Positions 1-9,440 are shown, numbered from the stretch's first letter. The stretch: 64,000 nt of DNA from Anaerobiospirillum sp. NML120449 (GCF_023051105.1 NZ_JALKIL010000016.1:27266-91265); one strand, 5' to 3'. Made by a program: numbers and translations. Notes: generated by a model not told the origin, from the letters alone.

Positions 1-1446
1 AATGTAACTGTACAGGGTGTTGCAGGTCAGGATGATATTCGTGTTGAGACCATGAACGGTCTGATGTACTTCACCCTGGTCGCCGGTAAGGCTCTTGATG
101 CCAGCTATAACCTGTCTCTGGACACCAGCAAGGTTGCTACAGCTTATAATGGCGCTTCCGTGCCTATGAAGGAGTTCCTCGTTGGTTATGCAGCTCAGAC
201 AAGAAACTGGCAGCAGGCTTACAGCACCGATCCAGACACTGGTGCAGCTGTAGCTGAGCGTGTCGAGCTTCTGGGCAATGTTGTTGCAGATCAGAGTCTC
301 TTTACTGTTGACCCTAAGACTGGTGAATTAACATTCAGTGCAACTGCTCCTCAGGAGTTCCAGACTGAAAACCCAATCACTGGCTTTACCGCTGTTGATG
401 GCGTTGTCTACAGCAAGGCTTCCAACGCTTTCCTTGAGAAGGTAGCACGCAACACCTCAGGTCTGGCCGCTGACCAGGCTGCCCGTATGGGTGTATTCGG
501 TGGCGCTCCTCAGGCTGCCCTGACTGCAACCTCCACTACCTCTGATGCCGTTGCCGGTCTCTTTGGTATGGGCAACGCAGCTGCTGCCCTCACCTATGCT
601 GACAATGGTCAGGGTACCGGTATGTGGGTAACTCCTGTATACCGTTCTGCCGATTCCGACGGCTTTGGTGCTGACGGTCTGGAGTATGGTGCTGACGTAA
701 GCCTCTTTGGTGTTGCTCTCGGTGGTGACTACTCCTTAGGCAATGGTATGCGTGTTGGTGCCATGCTGAATATAGGCTCTGGTGATGCTGATGGTCAGGG
801 TGCAGCCTCCGCTGTAACCAATGACTTCAACTACTTCGGTGGTGCTCTGTATGCAGGTTACTCCATGGATGCTCTGTCCATCGTAGCTGACCTCTCCTAC
901 ACCACTGTTGACTCCGATGTTGAGGCCAATACTGAGGCTGGTCAGGTATCTACATCATTTGATACCACCACCCTGTCTGCCGGCGTAACCGGTCAGTACG
1001 CCATGAACTTCGGCGGTGTTGATGTAGCCCCTCATGCCGGTCTGCGCTTTACCCGCATCGACATGGACGATTACGTCATTACCAGCGCTGAGTTTGGTGA
1101 TGTAGGCAACTTTGCTACTTCCTCTGCCAATGTATTCTCCATCCCTGTAGGTGTAACCATCTCCAAGGAGTATGCAATGGACAACTGGAGCGTAAAGCCT
1201 GCCTTTGACCTGACCTTAACCGGCAACTTCGGCGATGACACTGCTGACGGCACCGTAACCTGGACCAACGTAACCAACTGGGACGTTGCCACCAAGAACG
1301 AGTTCGTTGACAGCTTTACCTATGGTGCTTCCATGGGCGTTGCCGCCAAGTCTGGCAACATGGGCTTAGGCTTTGGTCTGAACTACACCGGTTCCTCCAA
1401 TGTTAAGGAGTTTGGTGCTAACGCTAACGTACGTTACGTATTCTAA
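1..1446 (+). CDS. Autotransporter, C-terminal part (5' end outside window)
   Basis: The reading frame is open from base 1, so this is the 3' part of a longer gene. The visible 481 residues hold the end of the passenger/linker, with the phrase DIRVETMNGLMYF and the PM-EFL-Y-Q-NW pattern shared with the two other autotransporters here, followed by a type V autotransporter beta-barrel of about 280 residues from GMWVTPVYRSADSDGFGADG onwards. It ends in NVRYVF, with the aromatic last residue typical of outer-membrane barrels. The barrel would sit in the outer membrane and export the passenger to the cell surface. The barrel is closely similar to that of the next gene, so the two are tandem paralogues separated by about 1.7 kb. 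The passenger function cannot be judged. The stop TAA is followed by a roughly 300-nt 3' UTR and a terminator. Confidence 0.93.
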   Translation, partial: NVTVQGVAGQDDIRVETMNGLMYFTLVAGKALDASYNLSLDTSKVATAYNGASVPMKEFLVGYAAQTRNWQQAYSTDPDTGAAVAERVELLGNVVADQSLFTVDPKTGELTFSATAPQEFQTENPITGFTAVDGVVYSKASNAFLEKVARNTSGLAADQAARMGVFGGAPQAALTATSTTSDAVAGLFGMGNAAAALTYADNGQGTGMWVTPVYRSADSDGFGADGLEYGADVSLFGVALGGDYSLGNGMRVGAMLNIGSGDADGQGAASAVTNDFNYFGGALYAGYSMDALSIVADLSYTTVDSDVEANTEAGQVSTSFDTTTLSAGVTGQYAMNFGGVDVAPHAGLRFTRIDMDDYVITSAEFGDVGNFATSSANVFSIPVGVTISKEYAMDNWSVKPAFDLTLTGNFGDDTADGTVTWTNVTNWDVATKNEFVDSFTYGASMGVAAKSGNMGLGFGLNYTGSSNVKEFGANANVRYVF

Positions 1447-1476
1447 TAACAGTTTGTGATTTTCATTGTCACCGTA

Positions 1477-1496
1477 GCCGGGGCAGCCGCCCCGGC
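1477..1496 (+). other. GC-rich hairpin in autotransporter 3' UTR
   Basis: GCCGGGGC and GCCCCGGC form a perfect 8-bp stem with an AGCC loop, about 30 nt after the stop codon. No T-run follows, so it is more likely an RNA-stability or processing hairpin than a terminator. Confidence 0.5.
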
Positions 1497-1641
1497 GTCT
1501 GGTGGTGATGCCAAATCACAATTTCCTGGGAACCATTACTCAGGAAAGCTGTTATCAGATCGTTGCACACAGACGAAAAACCAAAACAATTTATAAAGCA
1601 TATAGCCTAGAACTGAGTTCAATGCCATGACAGATTTCCTG

Positions 1642-1664
1642 CATATGATAGGCAAGCTCATGTG
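1642..1664 (+). other. Conserved 3' UTR hairpin (TAGGCAAGC loop), copy 1
   Basis: CATATGA and TCATGTG form a 7-bp stem with one G-U pair around the 9-nt loop TAGGCAAGC. The same loop on a different stem occurs at 9418-9440 after the second autotransporter. GCTTTACAAAA follows 47 nt after the hairpin here and 47 nt after it there. This is direct sequence evidence; the role is unknown. Confidence 0.55.
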
Positions 1665-1721
1665 TAAGGAATGAGTCCTAAGCATTAACAGAACACTGGT
1701 TAGATGCTTTACAAAATAATT

Positions 1722-1755
1722 TAGGCGGTTTCCGGATTTCCGAAAACCGCCTTTT
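1722..1755 (+). terminator. Intrinsic terminator after autotransporter 1
   Basis: AGGCGGTTTTC-type arms (AGGCGGTTT and AAAACCGCCT) fold around CGGATTTCCG and are followed by TTTT. It lies about 275 nt after the stop codon. Confidence 0.8.
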
Positions 1756-2147
1756 ACGTTGGGATAAATATACCTATGAACAGATTGGCAATTGGACTGC
1801 TGGATTTCCTCGAGATTATGATGACCTTATCGCGTGACTTCAGTGCCCGGGTGTTGCCGTAATGTACACAAGCATGTTACCCATGACTCACAATCCATCT
1901 AAGCCGGATGCTTGCAATACTGCAGAGCGCTAAACAAGCCTTGAGCCATTATTTGCATAAACAACTTTTGACATACTTGCAAATTAAGATACAGGCAAAA
2001 GCACTCAATAAGTTAAGCTCAGAATGCACCGAAACAGCCAGCTATTGACGGCAGGGGCAATACAAACTATCCTGATGAATAAAAGAAACTTACAGTCGCT
2101 AAAAAAGCATATAATTAACATTTATTGCCTTTAAGAATAAAAAATTT

Positions 2148-2176
2148 TTCAAAGGAACTGTTAGTTGGCATATAAT
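2148..2176 (+). promoter_or_regulatory. Candidate promoter about 1 kb upstream of autotransporter 2
   Basis: TTCAAA (2148-2153), a 17-bp spacer and a consensus TATAAT (2171-2176) precede a run of 16 T (2181-2196). The third autotransporter has TTCACA, 17 bp and TATGCT at the same relative position (57890-57918). The matched pair supports a promoter driving a leader of about 1 kb. The T-run would fall at the transcription start and could be prone to slippage. No transcript data exist here. Confidence 0.45.
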
Positions 2177-2279
2177 ATGCTTTTTTTTTTTTTTTTCGCG
2201 AAATTGGCGGTGCCGGCGTCCTTGAACACGCCCACGCATTCGATATATAAGCCATTTCTGGCCACTTTCGAGTGCCTAT

Positions 2280-3175
2280 GTTAATGTTCTGTCCCTTTCT
2301 TTCCGTCCTGGATACTTGGGCCAAACAGGCCTTACATAACGGCTGAAATATCAGCTTTAACCTTACATTGTAAGCCTTTTGATGCCCTAATATGTAGTTG
2401 TTACGATGTCGCCATGACATCGCTGTGCTGCCACATTATCCTTATGATTTGCAGTACAGTCACCATGAGTCTTACCGACTCATTACCGCTTCCCCACCTG
2501 TTCAGTTCCAGCCTTAAGTCATGCACTGATTCCAGCAAAAGTACCATTAACTTGTGACACTTGCTTCGAACCTCACCGCATGACCGGTCCTCCAAAATCT
2601 CTGCCGTTTTCTTTCGGCACGAGCATTCAATCCGTCAACAGCCAACAGGAATGGTAACCCGAACCATGTCTGCTTTGCAGTATGTGGGCTACCTGCATCT
2701 CTGTATTTCATGCTCTCTGAGCGTGACCAAACAGGCTGACAAGACCGTCCCTCAAAGGCATATCACCTCACCTCTCAAAGCCACTCCATCGACTCAAAAA
2801 GGACTTTTCTACGTCCCGTATTGCGTCCGGAATATGGCCCAACGGAGCGCTGCAGGCTGATCACTGAACCGAAAAGCCACTGGCAGCTTATGCCAGCTCT
2901 CATATCACTAAAAAAGCACTGCGGTACAAAGGTGAGTATACAGCTTACAACTGGTCATATGCTGACAGTACACCAGCAATGACCAGCTTATCCAGAAGAG
3001 CTCATCGGCATTTACGTCCATGAGAACAGCAAACAGCCAGCAATTCCTTGTCATCACAGGCAAGGAATCAGCAGACACCGAGCCGCCCCTGAAGTGAAGC
3101 GGCTCCTTCCTGATGAGACCGGGCCTTAAGGCACGTCAGCTCATCAGGAAGCACGAGACAGAACTCACTTCAAAT
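2280..3175 (+). other. Long conserved autotransporter leader, copy 1
   Basis: This stretch aligns collinearly with 58020-58907. Landmarks are a nearly identical 36-base block at 2280-2315, GATGTC-N5-GACATC at 2405-2421, a hairpin at 2465-2483, the palindrome GACCGGTC at 2582-2589, TTTTCTACGTCCC near 2805, and CATATCACTAAAAAAGCA near 2901. The distance from the first block to TTTTCTACGTCCC is 520 bases in both copies. Neither copy keeps a shared open frame, so it reads as RNA or regulatory DNA rather than coding sequence. A decayed reverse-strand ORF is a less likely alternative. Confidence 0.55.
3080..3172 (+). promoter_or_regulatory. Structured 5' leader element before autotransporter 2
   Basis: GAGCCGC (3080-3086) pairs with GCGGCTC (3099-3105) around a loop holding GAAGTGAAG. 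TTCCTGATGAG (3107-3117) pairs with CTCATCAGGAA (3140-3150). TGAAGTGA (3090-3097) is exactly complementary to TCACTTCA (3165-3172), about 20 nt before the ATG at 3191. The loop can therefore either stay in the hairpin or pair with the start region. The element recurs at 58833-58905 with different but still paired stem bases. No Shine-Dalgarno is evident before the ATG, which fits translational control, an inference. Confidence 0.55.
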
Positions 3176-3190
3176 TTCATTACAAAACAG

Positions 3191-6100
3191 ATGAAACTTT
3201 CTAACAACGCCATCAAATTCCTGATGGCTCAATATCGTGCAATCTACAAAAACGCCTATTTTAAGGGCATTGCTACAGCTGTAGTACTGACCTCTGCTTT
3301 GGCTGCCGGTCAGGCTCAGGCTGCAAAGGACACCAATGCTGTATTTGGTACTCAGAAAGTAACTGACAAGACAATTACCTCTATCGTAATTGATGGTGAG
3401 CAATACGAGGCTGCTGATGTAAAGAATAACCTCAAAAACTACACCAAGATTGGAGTTGTTGATACAACTGTCACCAACGACTGGCTTGATGTAAAGATTA
3501 CTGCAGGCGAAATGGCTAATAATAAGGTCAGTTCCGCCAAGTCTGCAGCTAAGCTTACTATCAAGAACCTTGAGATTGATGCTGGTGCAGTAGGTAGCGG
3601 TGCTACTGTTTCTGGTACTGCAGGTCTTGCTACCTTAAACGTATTAGATACTATCACCCTTACTACTGGTACTCTGAAGCTGTCTGGAAAGACTACAGCC
3701 GATGCTAATGGTGCTGTTGTTGAGGCTAAGAAAATTGTCCTGAACAATGCAGATGCCAATAATGCAGTTCTTCATATTGGCGGCTTTGCCAAGGTAGGTA
3801 ATGCTGTTGCGGTTAACAACTCTGGAACCATCACTCGCGATGCTACAGTTATTGATATTGCTAAGAAAGGCACCATCAAGTTCAGTGGCACTGCTGCAGC
3901 GGATTCTGTCCTAACTGGTAAGTTTACTGGTGAGGGTGCAGCCACAATCAGCTTTGGCGATGATAAAAAAGGTACCCTTCATACTTTCGGCACACTTGCC
4001 AACGCCTCAGTATCAATAGGAACAGGCGAGGCAATCCTTGAAATTGAAAATAATGCTGCAACACCTGATGATGAGGGCACCCTTACTATTACCAAAGGCG
4101 GAATCAATTTCGCAAAAGGCGCTGCCGGAAAGCTCTCAATTAACAAGGGTAATCTTGTCTTAGGAGATGAGGTTACAATTACCACTCAAACTGCCGATGC
4201 CGCTGCCGGTGGTGTCGTCGTAGGTAACGGCACTAATGAGGCAACTCTCACTGTTAAAAAAGAGACTGTTGACTCATATTTAACCGCTACCAAAAAGGGC
4301 ATGGTTGACATTAAATCTACAGGCACTTTGATTTTTGCTGGTACTGACGCAATAGATTTAAGTAGTCTGACAGTAAAAGGTACTGCGACTGCAGGAACTA
4401 TATCTGCAGCAGATGGCGCAAAGATAGGTGCTGAAAAAGTTGTAGTTTCAAGTGCACTAACCGATGGAGCCACTGGTGGCGCTAGCACTGCTACAATTGT
4501 TGCATTCGATACTCTCACACTCGGTAACGGCTCTGACGCATCTGACACTTACAAAGTTAAAGGCTTTGAAGCTAAGAACCTTACCTTAAAGGCAGGCTTA
4601 GGTGAAACTGCATTCAAGCTTGCTGACGGTGTAACACTCTCCAGCACCAAAGACATTGGTCTGTCTAAAGATGGCAAGAAGATGCTCGGTGCTGACTCCG
4701 GCAAGATCACCGGTGATGCCCTTAACCTCAATGCAGCTGCTGCCGCAACTGCCTTAACCATCGCTGCCGGTAACTACGTTACTGTTGGTCAGGATATCAC
4801 TCTGACCAAGGGCACCCTGGCTGTAAATGGCAACACTGCGACTGTTGATATCAATGGCTCAGGCACCAAGGTTGACAGCTCTCTGACTGTATCAGGCGGT
4901 ACTCTTACCCTTGCTCCAAAGGACGGTCTGATTAAAGTTTCTGGCTCCCATGCAACTTTAGACCTGACTAAAGCAACCGACATCAAGTACACAACTTTAT
5001 CTACAGCAGCTTCAAACAATACTGTACAGATAACTGTTGCTGATAAAGGTACCTTAGTTGTAAAGGGCGATCAGGTCGAAAAGCTCATTACCAAGGCCGG
5101 TAATGACAACAAAGCCATGTCACTCAACCTGACCAAGGACGGTGTTTTAAAGGTCACTGACAGCCTCAAGATTGAAAGTGGCAAGCTTTCTGGAACAACA
5201 AGTGCTACAGCCCCGACTAAGCCAGTAATCAACTTCGACGCTAAAGCAAGTGAATCCGGCGGTATCCTTGATGTTGCTCAGGTTCTGACTATTACCAAGG
5301 CAGATACTGAGGTAAATATTGGTGGTGACGGCAAGATCTTCGCTCAGAGCATCATTCTGACTCCTGATACTGCAAATGCCCAGACCAAGCTTGGTTCCGG
5401 TAACTACACCATTACCCAGAGCATTGGTGCTGATTCTGACAGCGGTCTTGCCCTCACTCAGGCAGACTCCAAGCTCAACCTCGGTAAGCTTAACCTCATC
5501 GAAGGTAAAACTGACCGCTACACTACTGTTGTAGGTGCTGATGCTACCATCGACTCTGACATCACATCATCTGGCAGCATCAATGTTCAGGCCGGTAACT
5601 GGACTGCCATTGGCGACCTTAACATTACTGCTGGTACTGTTACTGTTGGTAAAGCAGCCAACAAAGATGCTGACGGCAACATTATCAAGACCTCTCTGAC
5701 TGTTGAAGGCAAGCTGACTGCTGCTGGTGTTACCGTAGCCAAGGACAGCACTCTCAACGCCAAGGAAGTTCTTGGTGGCGCTGCCTCTGCAATCTCTGTA
5801 TCCGGTACTGCCAGCATTGCTGGTAAGGCAGGCAAGGACACCGACGCCACTGGTCTGTTCGGTGTATCTGGCGCAGCTGGCTCCATCAAGGTAACTGATG
5901 GTGGTGTTCTGAACTTTACTGATACCGCCATGAACGGCTTCTACTTCAGCGGTGACGCCCTCTTAAACGACAAGCTCGCTGACACTGCTATCGATACCGA
6001 ACTGGGCGCTCAGGTAAACCTGAACTATGCTTCAGGTACTGAACTGACTGATGCACAGCTCTCTGCCCTGACCAAGAAGTTTGACGACGGTCAGACCATT

Positions 6101-9100
6101 CATGGTATCGTAAACCTTGGTGATGCTACCCTTAAGGGACTGACTCCAAACGAGCAAAATCAGGTTTCCTGGACTGATGCAAATCAGAAGTACGGTAACT
6201 ACCTGGCTGGCTATCAGACCAATGACCTTAAGAGTGCACAGTTAATTGATGTGTCAACCAGTGGCACAGGTGGCACTGCAACTGAAATCAGTGGTCACTT
6301 TGGCTCTGTTAAGACCGATGCCACCTTCGACTCCGGCGCTTCTTTAAGTGTTGAGAAGAAGGGTGGTCTGTACAATGCTGCTGTCCCAGTTGATGCTGAC
6401 GGCAAGCCAACAGGTACCACCAAGTACTTCGTAGTCAACGCTTCCGGTGATGCTCTTGGCATCAAGCTTGACGACAAGACTGCCGAGTTCGCCCTGGGCG
6501 GTGAGGGTACCATTGACCATGTAGCCTTTGGCGGTTCCGGTACTCTGGCTATCGACAAGGGTGCTGGTGATGTTGCCGGTAACGTAACTGTAACCAAGAA
6601 CATCTCCGGTGGCGCTACCAGTGCTGTTAACATCAAGAACGGTCAGCTGACTGTTGTTGGTGAGGGCAAGAAGGCTGGCGTTAATGTTGGTGTCTTAAAG
6701 TCTGAGGCCGGTACCTCATTAAAGACCAGCTCTCTGTCTCTGACCAGCACTACTGACACCTCTTTTATCAATGGCGATGTAGTTGTTGATGCTGAGTCCG
6801 GCTCCAAGATCACCCCATCCACCTCTATTGGTCGTATGGGTGCTGAGTTTGGCGGCAAGCAGAATGTCTTTGCAGGCAAGTTCGAGTCTGCTGGCGACCT
6901 GGCTTTCCTCAATGGCGGTTCCACTGCTATTAAGCTCGCTGCCGGCGAGACAGCTAAGGTTACTGGCGACCTTGAGGTTTACCAGAATGCCCGCTTAGAG
7001 GTTAGTGGCGTCTTAAACATGGCCGCTGGCGATGCTATTCTGGGCATTGGTGAGTACCACCCTGACATTAAGGATGAGAACTCCTCTGGCTTCTTAAGAG
7101 CTGATTATTTAGCTCTGGGTACCAACCAGATGGTTCTTGACCCATCCTATGACAGCGCTGCCGGTACTGCAGTTGCCGAGATTGGTGCCTTTACCAGCAC
7201 CCCGACTGCTGCCAAGCCAGCTGATGTCAGCACCATTACCGGTGATGTTATCGTTGGTCAGAACTCTGCACTGCTCGTTGGTATGACCAAGACCGGCGAG
7301 ATGGATCTTGATTCTGCCCGTGAGTTCTTAAAGAGCTACCAGGTTAACGGCAACCTTGTTGACCCTGCAAAGGGTGGTGAAGTTGGCGCTCTGCTGTACC
7401 TCAACAGCCAGCAGAAGATTGATTCTGGCAAGCAGTTAATTGTTGATGGCACCGCCAATCACAAGACTGCATGGCAGGAGAATGCAGCCGGCGACTACGA
7501 TAAGGCCACCAAGTATACTGAGCTCAAGAACTATGGTGAGGTAACTGCTTCTGCCAAGGCCGACCTCTACCTCGGTAAGGGCTCCATGCTCGCTCTGGGC
7601 GAGGGTGCCAAGAATGCCAGCGGTTCTATCGTATTTGCCGCCAAGGACGCAGCCGTCTTTGCTGAGGAGAATACCCGTATCGTTCTTGACAGCGATAACT
7701 TCCTCAAGGGTGACCGCTATGTAACCGTCTTCCAGGATGCTGGCAACAATGGTGTCAAGATTCTTGGTACTGCCGGTAACAACGACATCCGTGTTGAGAC
7801 CATCAATGGCCTGATGTACTTCAACATGGTTGCCGGTTCCGAGTCTAATGGTGGCACTCTGACTCTGGACACCACCAGAGCTCAGGACGCCTTCTCTGAG
7901 GCTTCTGCCCCAATGAAGGACTTCCTCCTTGCTTACACCTCTCAGACCGCTAACTGGAATGAGTTCTACAACGACACTACCGGTGAGGTTAAGCGTGTAA
8001 CCATGCTGGGCGATGAGGCTGACCAGTCCCTGTTCACCATTGACCAGGAAAATGGCACCTTTGTATCCAAGGTTGATGAAGTCACCGGCCAGGCCCTGGT
8101 TAACACTGCCAACTATGAACTGGTAAATGTCGGCACTGCCGAGGCTCCAAGCTACGTTGTTTACCAGAAAGCCTACAACGACTTCCTTGAGGCTGTAGTA
8201 CGTAACACCAATGGTGCTGACGCTGACCGTGTAGGTCGTATGGGTGTCTTCGGTGGCGCTGCTCAGGCAACTCTGACTGCCGCTGCAACCACCGCTGATG
8301 CCGTATCCGGCCGCTTTGGCATGGGTCAGAACAGCTCAGCTCTTACCTTTGCTGACAATGGTCAGGGCAGTGGCATGTGGGTAACCCCTGTATACCGTTC
8401 TGCTGACTCCGACGGCTTTGCTGCTGAGGGCATCGAGTACGGTGCAGATGTAAACCTCGTTGGTGTTGCCCTTGGTGGTGACTACTCCTTAGGTAACGGT
8501 CTGCGCGTCGGTGGCATGCTCAACATCGGTTCTGGTGATGCCGACGGTCAGGGCGCTGCTCAGGGCGTAACCAATGACTTCAACTACTTCGGTGGTGCTC
8601 TGTATGCCGGTTATGCTCTGGACTCTCTGTCCTTCGTAGCTGACCTGTCATACACCAATATCGACTCCGATGTTGATGTTGACACTCTGCTTGGCAAGGC
8701 CAGCACCAGCTTTGATACTACCGCTATCTCTGCAGGTGTAACCGGCCAGTACACCATGGACTTCTCCGGTGTACATGTTGCTCCACACGCAGGTCTGCGC
8801 TTCACCCGTCTGGATATGGACAACTACACTATCCAGGGCTTTGATGGCACTGAAGTTGGCGGTGTAGAGAACTCTTCTGCCAATGTATTCTCCTTACCAG
8901 TTGGTGTTTCCATCTCCAAGGAGTATGCAGGCGAGCAGTGGACTATCAAGCCAGCCTTCGACCTGACCTTAACCGCCAACTTTGGTGATGACACTGTTGA
9001 CAGCACTGTTGGTTTTGCCAACACCTCCAACCGCGATATCGCCACCAAGTCCGAGTTTGTTGACAGCTTCACCTATGGCACTGCCATCGGCGTTGCTGCC

Positions 9101-9199
9101 AAGTCAGGCAACCTTGGCATGGGCTTTGGCCTGAGCTATACCGGCTCCTCCAACGTCAAGGAGTTCGGTGCTAACGCCAACGTTCGTTACGTATTCTAA
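3191..9199 (+). CDS. Giant autotransporter (2002 aa), complete
   Basis: A type V secreted surface protein. The start ATG at 3191 is preferred over an in-frame ATG at 3113 because it begins MKLSNNAIKFLMAQYRAIYK, the same N-terminus as the third autotransporter, and the upstream bases belong to a conserved noncoding hairpin element. An extended signal peptide of about 45 residues ends near AAGQAQA-AK. The passenger (roughly residues 45-1550) is rich in Gly, Ala, Thr and Lys with many short strand-turn repeats, as expected for a beta-helical AIDA/pertactin-type passenger; no enzymatic domain is recognised. A linker with NNDIRVETINGLMYF leads into a barrel of about 280 residues ending NVRYVF. No cysteine-rich part or protease triad is seen. 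The function is probably adhesion or surface coverage, but this is inferred from the family only. Confidence 0.93.
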   Translation: MKLSNNAIKFLMAQYRAIYKNAYFKGIATAVVLTSALAAGQAQAAKDTNAVFGTQKVTDKTITSIVIDGEQYEAADVKNNLKNYTKIGVVDTTVTNDWLDVKITAGEMANNKVSSAKSAAKLTIKNLEIDAGAVGSGATVSGTAGLATLNVLDTITLTTGTLKLSGKTTADANGAVVEAKKIVLNNADANNAVLHIGGFAKVGNAVAVNNSGTITRDATVIDIAKKGTIKFSGTAAADSVLTGKFTGEGAATISFGDDKKGTLHTFGTLANASVSIGTGEAILEIENNAATPDDEGTLTITKGGINFAKGAAGKLSINKGNLVLGDEVTITTQTADAAAGGVVVGNGTNEATLTVKKETVDSYLTATKKGMVDIKSTGTLIFAGTDAIDLSSLTVKGTATAGTISAADGAKIGAEKVVVSSALTDGATGGASTATIVAFDTLTLGNGSDASDTYKVKGFEAKNLTLKAGLGETAFKLADGVTLSSTKDIGLSKDGKKMLGADSGKITGDALNLNAAAAATALTIAAGNYVTVGQDITLTKGTLAVNGNTATVDINGSGTKVDSSLTVSGGTLTLAPKDGLIKVSGSHATLDLTKATDIKYTTLSTAASNNTVQITVADKGTLVVKGDQVEKLITKAGNDNKAMSLNLTKDGVLKVTDSLKIESGKLSGTTSATAPTKPVINFDAKASESGGILDVAQVLTITKADTEVNIGGDGKIFAQSIILTPDTANAQTKLGSGNYTITQSIGADSDSGLALTQADSKLNLGKLNLIEGKTDRYTTVVGADATIDSDITSSGSINVQAGNWTAIGDLNITAGTVTVGKAANKDADGNIIKTSLTVEGKLTAAGVTVAKDSTLNAKEVLGGAASAISVSGTASIAGKAGKDTDATGLFGVSGAAGSIKVTDGGVLNFTDTAMNGFYFSGDALLNDKLADTAIDTELGAQVNLNYASGTELTDAQLSALTKKFDDGQTIHGIVNLGDATLKGLTPNEQNQVSWTDANQKYGNYLAGYQTNDLKSAQLIDVSTSGTGGTATEISGHFGSVKTDATFDSGASLSVEKKGGLYNAAVPVDADGKPTGTTKYFVVNASGDALGIKLDDKTAEFALGGEGTIDHVAFGGSGTLAIDKGAGDVAGNVTVTKNISGGATSAVNIKNGQLTVVGEGKKAGVNVGVLKSEAGTSLKTSSLSLTSTTDTSFINGDVVVDAESGSKITPSTSIGRMGAEFGGKQNVFAGKFESAGDLAFLNGGSTAIKLAAGETAKVTGDLEVYQNARLEVSGVLNMAAGDAILGIGEYHPDIKDENSSGFLRADYLALGTNQMVLDPSYDSAAGTAVAEIGAFTSTPTAAKPADVSTITGDVIVGQNSALLVGMTKTGEMDLDSAREFLKSYQVNGNLVDPAKGGEVGALLYLNSQQKIDSGKQLIVDGTANHKTAWQENAAGDYDKATKYTELKNYGEVTASAKADLYLGKGSMLALGEGAKNASGSIVFAAKDAAVFAEENTRIVLDSDNFLKGDRYVTVFQDAGNNGVKILGTAGNNDIRVETINGLMYFNMVAGSESNGGTLTLDTTRAQDAFSEASAPMKDFLLAYTSQTANWNEFYNDTTGEVKRVTMLGDEADQSLFTIDQENGTFVSKVDEVTGQALVNTANYELVNVGTAEAPSYVVYQKAYNDFLEAVVRNTNGADADRVGRMGVFGGAAQATLTAAATTADAVSGRFGMGQNSSALTFADNGQGSGMWVTPVYRSADSDGFAAEGIEYGADVNLVGVALGGDYSLGNGLRVGGMLNIGSGDADGQGAAQGVTNDFNYFGGALYAGYALDSLSFVADLSYTNIDSDVDVDTLLGKASTSFDTTAISAGVTGQYTMDFSGVHVAPHAGLRFTRLDMDNYTIQGFDGTEVGGVENSSANVFSLPVGVSISKEYAGEQWTIKPAFDLTLTANFGDDTVDSTVGFANTSNRDIATKSEFVDSFTYGTAIGVAAKSGNLGMGFGLSYTGSSNVKEFGANANVRYVF

Positions 9200-9417
9200 T
9201 TTCAGGAACTGGCTCCTTTGACAGTCATGGGGCCAGGACCAGGTCCTGGCTCCTGGCAGGCAAAATCCCTGACTGACGGGTTTAACCCCGGCTATCATGG
9301 CTGATGCCATGCTGGCTTCTGCAAACGCAGCAGCCACTGTCAGGAGCCTGCCTGAAGTTAATACCAGAAAACTGTTTAAAGCTGCTGAATGTCAGTACTG
9401 AGCAACAGCGGCATTTA

Positions 9418-9440
9418 TCTGCGATAGGCAAGCTCGCAGA
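9418..9440 (+). other. Conserved 3' UTR hairpin (TAGGCAAGC loop), copy 2
   Basis: TCTGCGA and TCGCAGA form a perfect 7-bp stem around TAGGCAAGC, the same loop as at 1642-1664. Four of the seven stem pairs differ between the copies, yet pairing is kept. It lies about 220 nt after the stop and about 55 nt before the terminator. Confidence 0.55.

Larger units (their letters stand above)
1447..3190. other. Intergenic region between tandem autotransporters
   Basis: No convincing gene is seen. The first 300 bases are a structured 3' UTR: a GC hairpin at 1477-1496, the TAGGCAAGC-loop hairpin at 1642-1664 and a terminator at 1722-1755. From about 2148 the DNA is collinear with the region upstream of the third autotransporter (about 57890-58923) right up to the start codon, which suggests a long conserved leader. 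Confidence 0.7.

Noticed and set aside
2150..2320. Reverse-strand remnant of a transposase-like ORF (frame with IECVxVFKxxG in both leader copies)
   Set aside because: The frame is broken in at least one copy, no continuation is found, and collinear conservation over about 900 bp fits a leader or duplication better.
3113..3190. Upstream in-frame ATG for autotransporter 2
   Set aside because: The added 26 residues overlap the conserved hairpin element, and the third autotransporter starts at the equivalent of 3191.
3439..9072. Long minus-strand frames inside autotransporter 2
   Set aside because: They are shadows caused by the biased codon use of the repetitive passenger.
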